A stretch of DNA of 64,000 bases, taken from NCBI RefSeq assembly GCF_907164915.1, contig NC_061863.1, positions 22,545,210-22,609,209 on the forward strand, in the 5' to 3' direction. Source of the stretch: Impatiens glandulifera. Its lineage: Eukaryota; Streptophyta; Magnoliopsida; Ericales; Balsaminaceae. The position numbers were made by a program, and so were the translations under genes. Under the pieces are notes generated by a model, which had not been told where the DNA came from, did no database searches, and worked only from the letters and a program-made list of their open reading frames with translations. Below, in pieces: positions 55,590 to 64,000 of the stretch (its first letter is position 1; each line of letters begins with the position of its first letter).

Positions 55590-58500
55590 ATGGCAAACAA
55601 GAAAATCACTCTAGGTCATTGTACATTGCAGGTGGATTTTCCATAGGTCTACACTTTCGATCAGCCGGAAGTAGTAGATATGTTCAGAACCCTAGAGTAT
55701 TCTAGGTTGAGAAAGTATCTCGGTGGTCCATTCATATTCTATGAAAAAGAAGTTCGCGAGTTCTTCAAATCTGCAAAAATAGTGGGTGAATCTATCGTAG
55801 CAACCGTCAACGACGTGGAAATATCTTTCGATGAAATTGTATATGCGGAGTTCTTTGAACTTCCAACGGAGGGGCATACATTCGACATGATTCTTTCAGC
55901 AGATATTATGCAAGAGATGAAGAAGGCATTTTCTTCCGATGGCTCAATGATCCATGTAAATGGAAACAAGAAGGTCCTGAAACCCCACTTCATTTTGCTG
56001 AACGGTGTGATTTCAAAAGCCCTCCAAGGGAAGTCTGGTTCCTTTCATATCTATAGTCAAGACCGTTTCGACTATATGTGCGCCATATCGAAAGGAATTC
56101 AGGTAAACTGGGCTTCTACTCTCTTCCAGAACCTTTGCTTTTCTATCTTCCAGGCAAACAAGGAAAGCATAACGTATGCGGCTCAACTGAGTCGATTGAT
56201 GGAGCATTTGGGGGTTCCTATGGGTGAACCTGAGCAGATCAACACTCCCAGGGTATTCTCTTCCCTTACAGTTGATAGTACATTGATGAGGATGAAGAAC
56301 AATATAGAATTTGCTTCTGGTGCGTCTAGTTATCAGACAGGTGGTAAGCCCTCTACTCGATCCAGACAGCCGTCTGCTTCCATTATGTCAGCAGGGGCAA
56401 AGAGATCAAAAACTTTGAATGAATCGGAGGCCAGTTCCTCCAGTCTGAAAATCTCCACAAAGAAGGACTCTAAATCAGTCGATTCAAGATTAAGGCAAGG
56501 TTCAGGCGTATTTGCTGCTACTACCATGTCCACTCTATCGTCTCCGACGACCATCCTGAGAAAGCCATCGAGATTCAGTGTCTCGAAGGAAAAGAAGTCG
56601 AAGGCACCCCACGCATCTAAATCAATGAAGGTAACCTCCTCTAAATCATTGGCCGATGTGCCTAAGTTTAATGTTCCTATGATGGAACAAGATGAATCTG
56701 TTTTTACTCCAGTAAAAGAAACTGTTGAAGGGCCCGCTGTTGAGTCAGCTAGTCCAAATAATGAAAATGCTAACAGGACTGAGTCTCCTGTTATTCAACC
56801 CGATAAAGTAGTTGCAGGTGCTATAGAAATTGCTCAACCAGAACAAGGTGCAGTTCTTACCCTTGTTGCTGGTAAATCTGCTGAAAATGATTCTTTAGTA
56901 GTCGGGAAGGTTACTCGTGTAGAGCTCCCTGCTGAGCTGTGCAAGAAACCCCAATCACTGTACGAATCGATGCGTTCCGCAAGGCTGTCATGTGGAATTG
57001 TCTTTAGTGAACCCAGACCTACTCCAAGACCCGTGAGGTTGTTGGAAAATGTAAAGATATTAAAACCCCTGTTAATGAAGAGGTATCGGAGGCAACAACC
57101 ATTGTTGACCTCGTGTTAGATCAAGTCAAAGCCATTGCGGCTGAAAAGTTGGAAATTTTTGAATCATGGTCCCTGGAAAGATTGTCTGTCAAGTACAATG
57201 AAGCCCTATCAATTTCTGCAATAACTCGAGAGTGGAAGAAACGTGTAGCCAATGAGAAGAATGTTCTCAAGTGGGCTAAAACTTTAGAGATGGCTGAAGC
57301 TCTTAAGAGAAAGGACCTTGTTGAAGCATGCTTATGTGGAAGAGAACTATTCCCAATTCTTGAAGCCAGAAAGGCTAATTTTAATCCTGTTGAGAAAGGC
57401 TCTGAAGCAGAAGTGAAAGTGTTGAATAGACTGGATGACATCATGGATAATTACGTCTCGGTGGCTACTCGATACGTTCATGGCGCTAATTGCTCATGGC
57501 GTTAATCCTGTGGATGATGAACTAATGAATATCTTTGATGTTAATGATGATACAGATGAGCTAGATGCTGCTCTTTTGATTGAATTTGGGAATCTTTCTA
57601 CTGAAGAAAGACGTATTCTAGATCAACCCATTCAATAGAATCCTCATGTAGAAGAAGTAGAAGTGATTGTTCAAGAGCCCGAACAAGCTCTTCTAACGAA
57701 TGAAGAAGAAGTGGTTGAAGAAGATGTTGTTGAGGAGTCTGCTCAAGCTCCTATTGATGAAAATGTTGTGATATCCCCTGTTGTGAGAACAGAGGAAGAA
57801 GCCCAAGAGAAGGTGGTTGAGGTAACTCAGCCAGAGATTATCAGATCTGAGGGGGGACCCTCCAAAGATAAGGATGTTGAAGAAGAAAGTTCCTCATCTG
57901 AGGAGGAACATGACCAATATGCAAGCTATGCTAGGCCCCTTCCATTCCCCAAGATCATTGCGGGAAGTGTTCATGAAAATGTCAACAATCCTCGTCACTA
58001 CTCTAGAGATCTGTATGAAAGATTTCAAAGAGCTGAAAGTGAACAGTTAGAAGAAGAGCAGAATGAAGCTGATAAGGTAGTTTAGAAGAATCAACCGGAG
58101 CAATCCATGCAGATTCATACTCATTTTGAACTTATTCAGAGTATGGCAGCAGAGTCTCAAGAGAATTCATCCAACAAAGAATCCTCTACTGAAGGTATCA
58201 AGCTTCTAAAGTCTATGACTTCTGTGTTCTCATCTCTTCAGAAAATAATGATAAAGGCTTTGAACACCCAGGAAGAAGAATGCCGAAGTTATCAAAGTTC
58301 TTACTGAATTGGACAATACTCTGAAGAAGAACACATATGAGACTCACGTCTCAAATTTAAACTTCTCCAACTTTGAAAAGAAGCTCTTCAGTCGTCAATC
58401 TGAAATGATGGACCTTGAAAGGCACATCAATAATGATCGTCATAGGGAGACTATGGATGAATTCAGCCTGATGAAGAATCAGATGGTGGAAATTCAAGGA

Positions 58501-58932
58501 TGTTTAAGACGAACAGATGGTGAACGACAGGAATTTGCTGACTCTATTGCCAGGAAGTGTCAAGCAAAGGAGAATGCTAAACCTGATGCTGAAAGAGATC
58601 AACCTCGAATCACCCAAGGTGAGTCAAGCAGAAGAAGTGACGGTGTGTCAACCGGCACTAGATCCAGACGAGCTCCAAGTAACGATGAAAATCCTAGGCA
58701 ACCTAAAAGAAGCGGAGGTCGAAGCGGTGGTGATCGTGGAGGCTGAAGCAGTGGTGGTGGTCGCGGTAGGCAATTTATGTTTGATCAAAGAGGTCGTGCT
58801 AGTGGCGGTGATCGTGGTGGTATACAAAGTGGAAGTGGTCGTGGTGGTCGTAGTCTTCCTCCTTTTCTAAATATGTTATCCGGTCAACACATGATCCCAA
58901 CCGATCCTCGAGTCAAAAGGGAAGAACAATAA
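55590..58932 (+). pseudogene. Additional ORF (aORF) of Sirevirus C, nearly full length
   Basis: The ATG at 55590 (MANKKITLGHCTLQVDFP) hits TAG at 55644, then the frame is open for 479 residues from the inner Met at 55680. Residues 1-250: a conserved, helical-looking region (MFRTLEYSRLRKYL, FELPTEG, FILLNGVISKAL, VNWASTLFQNL, YAAQLSRLMEHLGV). Next comes a Ser/Lys-rich linker. After a frameshift near 57010-57055 a helical, charged segment follows (ITREWKKRVANEKNVL, LKRKDLVEACL). After a second shift near 57485 comes an acidic part (EEEVVEEDVVEES). After a third shift near 58262-58308 comes a charged heptad-like stretch (MDLERHINNDRHRETMDEF) and a Gly/Arg-rich tail (GGRSGGDRGG, SGSGRGGRSL). No signal peptide or membrane segment is seen. 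The RGG tail suggests nucleic-acid binding (inference). Similar hypothetical proteins exist in annotated plant genomes as I recall, but I could not check. Confidence 0.75.
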
Positions 58933-59102
58933 TTTCTTTTCTTTTACTCTGTTTAAGTTTCTCGAACAATGTTTCTTTGATGATGCTTTGAATATTGGTC
59001 TTGGAAGTTTGTGAAGTGTGATGTAAGTGAACAGGGTTTGTTTATTTATATGATGAATGCATATTTTGGTATATATTTATGCAGGTTTTCAATTTCATCA
59101 TC
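58933..59102 (+). other. 3' untranslated region of aORF C
   Basis: It runs from the stop TAA (58930-58932) to the PPT. T-rich, no further ORF. Confidence 0.6.
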
Positions 59103-59116
59103 AAAAGGGGGGAAAT
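59103..59116 (+). other. Polypurine tract, element C
   Basis: AAAAGGGGGGAAAT stands directly before TGTTGGGTCAAATT. Confidence 0.9.
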
Positions 59117-59269
59117 TGTTGGGTCAAATTATTTTGATTAAGTGTTGAAATAATTTGACTATTGGGATTTTGATGATGAAATGAATTATGCGCTTTGATG
59201 CAGGTATATTGAAATATATCGAAATCATTTTTCATGAAACTTGGCTCTAATGAGGCTCATTAGACCGAT

Positions 59270-60125
59270 TTGGCATTAGATGCACAGAATTATACATGCA
59301 GTCTAACTCAGTGGAGTAAGACGTGCAGTCTAATGGATCCCGTAATTAGACGTGTAGACGTGCAGTCTAATAGATCTCAGAATTAGACGTGCAGTCTAAC
59401 TCAGTGGAGTTAGACGTGCAATCTAATGTATACGGAATTAGACGTGTAGTCTAACTTAGTGGAGTTAGACATGCAGTCTATTGGATTGTGAAAGTTAGAC
59501 GTAAGTCTAACTCCTTCGGACAAGTTTGAAGTAGAACCGGAATTAGACTTGTAGTCTAACTCAGTAGAGTTAGACGTACAGTCTAATGGTTTGTAACAAT
59601 TAGACGTGTAGTCTAATTGGTGAAAGTTAGACGTAAAGTCTAACTCCTTTAGACAAGTCTGAAGTAGAATCGGAATTAGACGTGCAGTCTAATTCAGTGG
59701 AGTTAGACGTGCAGTCTAATGGTTTGTAACAATTAGACGTGTAGTCTAATTGGTGAAAGTTAGACGTAAAGTGTAACTCCTTCAGACAAGTCTGAAGTAG
59801 AACCGAAATTAGACGTGCAGTCTAACTCAGTGGAGTTAGACGTGTAGTTTAATGGTTTGTAACAATTAGACGTGTAGTCTAATTGGTGAAAGTTAGACGT
59901 AAGTCTAACTCCTTCAGACAAGTCTGAAGTAGAACCTGAATTAGACGTGCAGTCTAATGGTTAGTGAAAGTTAGACGTAAGTCTAACTCCATCAGATTAG
60001 TCTGAAGTGATTGTAATTAGACGTAAGTCTAATCCCATTAGACCAGGCGGTCTAATGGATTCTGTTCTTAGACGGAGATGTATTATTTAATTAGACGAGG
60101 TCGTCTAACTGGAATACGTCTAATG
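59270..60125 (+). repeat. TTAGACGTGCAGTCTAA palindrome array in U3 of LTR C
   Basis: About 25 palindromes sit in larger units such as GGAGTTAGACGTGCAGTCTA + ATGGTTTGTAACAATTAGAC and AAAGTTAGACGTAAGTCTAA + CTCCTTCAGACAAGTCTGAA. The last carries another palindrome (TTCAGACAAGTCTGAA). Confidence 0.92.
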
Positions 60126-60436
60126 CTCAGCTTAAGTAGTACGCTTGAAGCTAGCACCCGCCTACCCACGTGCTATAGCTGTACTCTACTCCTGCTCCAC
60201 TTTCTAGTGAAGATTAGTACGATAGCTATATGCAACCAACCAATGAATGTCACGTAAGAGAATTTCCCTCATATTTCTTGTTTTGCATGTACATCCCTGA
60301 TGGAATATTCGGCGCACTACTAGTTGTTGTATGGCCACGATCCTTGTGCTCAGAACGTGTTGTGTACAATGGAGGCTTTCCAATGGAAGAGTGCCACGTA
60401 TCATTCTAAAATATTCGACCGTTAGTCTCTGTTCAG

Positions 60437-60443
60437 TATATAT
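60437..60443 (+). promoter_or_regulatory. TATA box of LTR C
   Basis: CAGTATATATCAAATCTCAAGGACAACG in the same place where LTR A has CTATTTAATCCTCAAGG. It lies downstream of the palindrome array. Confidence 0.6.
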
Positions 60444-60662
60444 CAAATCTCAAGGACAACGGACAATCGGCCTCACTGAACGAACAAGCCCAACTAATTA
60501 ACAGTTTTACTCGATCATTTTGCTTGCTAAATTACAGAGAGAGAAATCAAGCATTTGAATATTCATACTGTGAAGCGGCTTTCGTGATTGTACTGTGTGT
60601 GAATCAAGAGAGAGCTAGAATCAAAAACACCATTAGCTGAGTGATATTCTTCATATTGTAAA

Positions 60663-60686
60663 TTGAACAAAGTGTGTTTTGTTCAA
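60663..60686 (+). promoter_or_regulatory. R-region stem-loop of LTR C
   Basis: TTGAACAAA pairs perfectly with TTTGTTCAA. The equivalent in 51401-51424 is TTGAATAGA/TCTATTCAA, so base pairs have changed on both sides. Confidence 0.65.
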
Positions 60687-61018
60687 TAATGAGCTAAGTG
60701 TGTGCAAACTGTATTTGATTCTAATCATATTATAGTGAATTCTTCCGGTGGTTGGAAGAAGGGGTGACGTAGGAGAGTTTCTCCGAACATCCATAAACAA
60801 ACTACTGTGTTCTTTCATTTATGTCATCTCTTCATTCTTCATCTTGAGCTTCAAACCCAAGTAAACAATTCCGCCTTGAATCTATTTCAAGTGTTTACAA
60901 AGGTTTGCGTAGAATAGAAAATGAATTAAATCCTTAACAAGATTTCTTTCAAACCGTTTTTCATAACATTTCATCAATAACCAGACCCCCGTCTCTATCG
61001 ATAAAGCTGATCCTATCA

Positions 61019-61023
61019 TACTA
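61019..61023. repeat. Target-site duplication, right copy (TACTA)
   Basis: Directly after the LTR end. Identical to 54323-54327. Confidence 0.8.
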
Positions 61024-61690
61024 GCATGACACCCCACAACCATGATTCCCCACTTAAACTTATTGACCAATTTCTAATAAGTGGTTACTTAGGGAGGTTA
61101 TCTAAAGGGGTAGCCTAGTATGCTCATGGAGATTTCAATTTTTCAACCTAAGGGAACTTAAGAATAAAAAATCTAACATTTGTGCAAATGCACAATATTG
61201 TGTATTTATAGGGAACTCATGAGAAAATCTAAGGCCCAAGACCCACTTACACCCTACATGGTTTGGAAAAATATTTTCTTCCTTTTTAATTAATTAAAAT
61301 GTAAAGTCTTAAGTTATTGCCTAGTCTTAAGGGATTGAATTTTTAATTAAAAAATAACCAAGTCAAGTCTCCATATTTCCTTGCTCTCTTTTAAGCTCAT
61401 AGTTGGGGATAGACTTGTAGATCCTTATCCTTCCACTACCTTCTAAGCCTTGGACATGAGATTCTTATAGATTCTTCCATTTGACCTTGAAAAATAAAAT
61501 CCAAAATTGCCCTTTTCTTCATGGATTTTGATTTATCTTCATTGATCTAAAACCTTCTTGATGGTTCTTGAATCCTCTTTCCCTGTTGATTTTGCCTCCA
61601 ACGGGTTTCTAAAGATCCTAGAAAAAAGTGTTAATTAAAAAACAAATTATTAATTAACCTAACCAATTAACTAATTAATAATAAAGGGGA
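61024..61690 (-). mobile_element. Tat-type LTR fragment, right side of the C insertion
   Basis: TTGTGTATTTATAGGGAACT, CTAAGGCCCAAGACCCACTT and TTGAATTTTTAATTAAAAAA correspond to the TATA and downstream part of the complete gypsy LTR (28100-28330). Confidence 0.55.
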
Positions 61691-62093
61691 AAATAAAAGA
61701 AAAAACCCTAGTGAGAGAAAAACTCTAGAGATTTTCGGCGAGAATTTTCTAGCAATGGAATCTTGAATTTCATCCCTAAATACGTGCACATTCTCATATT
61801 CAATCAAGAATCGTGTCAGAATCAAGATCGTCGGAACGTTTGGCACAATCGGAACGATCGACACGTTCGACATAGTTGCTCAGTCGTGCGATTTAGTTGA
61901 TTTGAAGGCCAGTTACGAGAAACGTGGTTGGAGTAATAATTGTCGGCACGTTTGGCTCGTTCGGTACGATCGGCACGACAGGTACGTCTGGCACGTTTGG
62001 CACATCGAGAAAAAATCGTCTATGGTTTAAATAAGGTTATTTCAAAATTATTGTTTTGACTTTAATCCCCCTGTTCTGAAGTCTTATTTAAAT
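61691..62093 (+). other. Leader upstream of the LINE-like ORF1 with CGGNACG motifs
   Basis: AAACCCTAGTGAGAGAAAAA (61704) is a typical start of plant 5' untranslated sequence. Between 61827 and 62010 variants of GTCGGCACGTTTGGC and TCGGxACGATCG recur about ten times. No ORF on the plus strand. Confidence 0.4.
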
Positions 62094-63775
62094 ATGGGTA
62101 AAAGGAAAACAACAAAGACAAAGAAGTGCATGACTTTGTTTTCAAAGGAGTCAAGGACAAAGAAGTGCAGAACTTTGTTCCTAAATGAGTCAAATTAAGG
62201 AACTGTAGAGAAGGAAATGAATGAAATAGCTAAAGAAGTTATTAACGAAAATGTGAAGGAAATCATCAAAGACTCAATTGCTACCCAAAAGCCTTTGGAA
62301 AATAATGCAGAGTTTAGGAGAATAAAGAAGGAGTTTGGATGATAGGGTATAATCAAAGGGCAGTTTATTTGGACTAAAAAAACAAATCACCAAACTCTTG
62401 ATGCATGCTAAAAAAGGAGAGATTGTACTTAGAAAGGAGAAAATATAAAGCACAACAGTCCAACTTAACATTCACTATTTCCAAGACTTGAATTTACTCA
62501 AGAATGATGAATATGAAGAGTTAGTAAAATGGTCTGTTGCAACAATGGGTGAGTTAATGAATACTCCTAAATCGAAGACACATACTATCAAAAGTAATTC
62601 TACATGGAAAATCGATGAAGTATGGAAAATCAACATTGAGAAAAAGGTTGAAGATCATGCATACAAAGGAAAAATCTATTTGGGCAATGTACAGAAAAAG
62701 TGGAGGTACTGAATTCTCTTTTTAAATTTAAATTGTCTACTGGAGTAGAAGAAAATTGTGTTAGGGAATGGGAAAATGTAGTGGTGGGAAACTACATAGG
62801 AAAGAAATGAGTTTCCTTCATAGTCACTAAAAAGGCACGTATGAAGCAATAGGATGAAAAGGGATTGGAGAAAATTTCAGAAAATGTACATGATCTCTAC
62901 TTTCTGAAATTTAAGATGGGATCAAATCTAGATGAATTTTTTTTAAAATGGGCATACATATATTGGATCTAACTTCATGAAGTTGGAAAGATGGTTTGAA
63001 GATTTGAACATATTAAGCAAGCCTAAGGAAAAAACTCATATATGGTACAAACTTTGGAATATCCCTACACACATGTATAATGTAGAAGATCTTAGTCATT
63101 TTGCAGGTTTATTGGGTACACCATTATACATGGACCCAATTACTAAAAGAGGAGAGCACATATCATTTGCTAGAATTAGCATTGAGGTGCCTCCTAGAAA
63201 TACACTACCGAATAGTATGACAGTTGTAGACAGAAAAAGAAAACCTATTGTCATGGAATCACTTATGAGTGGAGGCCATACAGATGCACTTTCTGCAATA
63301 TCTTCTAACTTGCAACCCCAAATTGTGATTTGGCTAAGGAAGAAGATCAGAAAGTTCATAAAGGCGGAAAGTAAAGATGTAGAAAAATGAAATGGAGGTG
63401 CCTATTTTAAATTGCAAAATGATGTTAAAGATTAGGAAATAGAAGATAAAGAAAATTTTGTACAAGACGAAAGCCAGTACGAAGAAGGATTCTCAATCAA
63501 ATCAAGTTGAAGAGATAGTTGAGGAATCTCAATCAAATCAAGTTGAAGTGGTTATTGATAAAAATAGAGAGAAAGATACTCAGGTTAATCAAGGGTAAGA
63601 AGAGAATTCCAAGGTTGATATAGAGAAATCCAAAGTTGTTGAGGATTCTAAAGCTGAAGCTGAAGAAAATAAAGACAATGATCTCGAAATTCAAGTTGAG
63701 AACAATAAGGTGAAGAGCTTAGAAATACTAAAGACTGATTCTTTTTATCAAATCAGAACGAGTTCATATAAATGA
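62094..63775 (+). pseudogene. LINE-like ORF1 with DUF4283-type domain, broken
   Basis: It starts MGKRKTTKTKKCMTLFSKES (Lys-rich). After several stops the domain reads WENVVVGNYIGKK, stop, VSFIVTKKARMKQ, VHDLYFLKFKMGSNLDEFF, then the open 137-residue part KLERWFEDLNILSKPKEKTH, WYKLWNIPTHMYNVEDLSHF and GTPLYMDPITKRGEHISFAR. This is the DUF4283-type pattern of plant LINE ORF1 proteins. A Glu/Lys/Val-rich tail (SQSNQVEVVIDKNREKDTQ) follows, and RGKGRGRGRQ-like text at 63840-63885. ORF2 (endonuclease/RT) would lie beyond the window, so the LINE assignment is not proven. Confidence 0.65.
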
Positions 63776-64000
63776 AAAATCAAGATGAGAATAGGCAGTA
63801 TTCATCAACCTTTTCAATTTATCTCCTTTTCATTGCAAGAGAAAAGGGAAAAGGAAGAGGAAGGATAAGGGGAAGAGGAAGACAACATGTTGAAATATCA
63901 AGTTTATATAAAATAAAAATCCTTCTTGTGATAATTAGGATTTGATACAATTTTTAATCATTGTTTGTAATCTTTGTTTTTCGTATGTTTAATTGCTATT
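63776..64000 (+). other. End of ORF1 region and window edge
   Basis: It contains GGGAAAAGGAAGAGGAAGGA and GGGGAAGAGGAAGACAAC (Arg/Gly-coding), then AT-rich sequence to the edge. Confidence 0.4.

Larger units (their letters stand above)
54328..61018 (+). mobile_element. Sirevirus derivative C: LTR remnant, aORF, PPT, LTR
   Basis: It is bounded by TACTA direct repeats. The first 580 bases copy the start of the 3' LTR (TGTTGGGTCAAATTATTTTG and the TTAGAC array). The sequence then changes near 54915 to the spacer that lies between RNase H and aORF in element A. The aORF, PPT and a full 1.9-kb LTR follow. The end of the 5' LTR, the PBS, gag and pol are gone. The junction lies among TTAGACGT motifs present on both sides, so recombination between these repeats is inferred. 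Confidence 0.85.
59117..61018 (+). mobile_element. 3' LTR of element C
   Basis: 1902 bp. It runs from TGTTGGGTCAAATTATTTTG to GCTGATCCTATCA and is followed by the TACTA duplication. U3 has the palindrome array (59270-60125). The TATA box TATATAT is at 60437-60443, the R stem-loop at 60663-60686 and the hairpin block GGTGACGTAGGAGAGTTTCT...ACATCCATAAA at 60764-60797. Confidence 0.9.

Noticed and set aside
57121..57444. Minus-strand ORF of 107 residues under the aORF
   Set aside because: Antisense shadow of the plus-strand charged segment; no recognisable protein features.
58517..58870. 117-residue ORF rich in Val/Glu overlapping the aORF
   Set aside because: It is the frame shadow of the Gly/Arg-rich coding tail; the +1 frame continues the aORF to 58932.
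55590..58932. aORF as a retroviral envelope gene
   Set aside because: No signal peptide, no transmembrane segment and an RGG-like tail; position alone does not make it env.

Overview
The window looks like a retrotransposon-packed, gene-poor stretch of a flowering-plant nuclear genome, probably a eudicot. The base composition is AT-rich. The recognisable families are plant ones: Sirevirus-type and Tork/Tnt1-type Ty1/copia elements, a Tat/Ogre-type Ty3/gypsy element, PIF/Harbinger, hAT and CACTA relics, MITEs and a LINE-like ORF1. I see no convincing host gene. Almost every coding region is broken by stops or frameshifts.

Layout. 1-1451 is a minus-strand Sirevirus-type LTR cut by the window edge, with a tRNA-Asp-like sequence inside it. 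1536-7686 is Sirevirus A on the plus strand: integrase, RT/RNase H, a spacer, an additional ORF (aORF), PPT and 3' LTR. 7740-10440 is a Tork/Tnt1-like copia relic. 12395-13385 is a hAT relic. 13475-15863 is a duplicated block holding a Sirevirus PBS/gag start and an LTR of a second family. 16271-26580 is a mosaic of MITE, Tat LTR pieces, a CACTA-like end and a PIF/Harbinger pair of genes. 26581-39896 is a complete minus-strand Tat/Ogre-like element with two very similar 2.4-kb LTRs, PBS, a gag-RT fusion that lacks protease, integrase, and long tandem arrays downstream of pol. 40646-43803 is AT-rich with two MITEs. 44214-51747 is Sirevirus B: 5' LTR, PBS, gag, PR, INT, RT/RH and PPT-like repeats. 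51748-53010 is a minus-strand aORF relic (D). 54328-61018 is Sirevirus derivative C, with a 5-bp target duplication TACTA, inserted in a Tat LTR. 62094-63775 is a LINE-like ORF1 with a DUF4283-like domain.

The strongest candidate for something under-described is the Sirevirus accessory module. The aORF occurs in three copies (A, C, D). It lies behind a spacer that carries the same TTAGAC...GTCTAA palindromes as the LTR U3 and, in C, a good TATA box. It encodes an N-terminal conserved helical-looking domain, a long low-complexity and acidic middle, a charged heptad-like stretch and an RGG-type C-terminus, without an obvious membrane segment. Element C is reduced to LTR-aORF-LTR. Two LTR stem-loops and a 67-bp tandem array in the gypsy element show paired (compensating) substitutions among copies.

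All family calls rest on motif reading by eye. No database search, alignment score or divergence estimate was computed.
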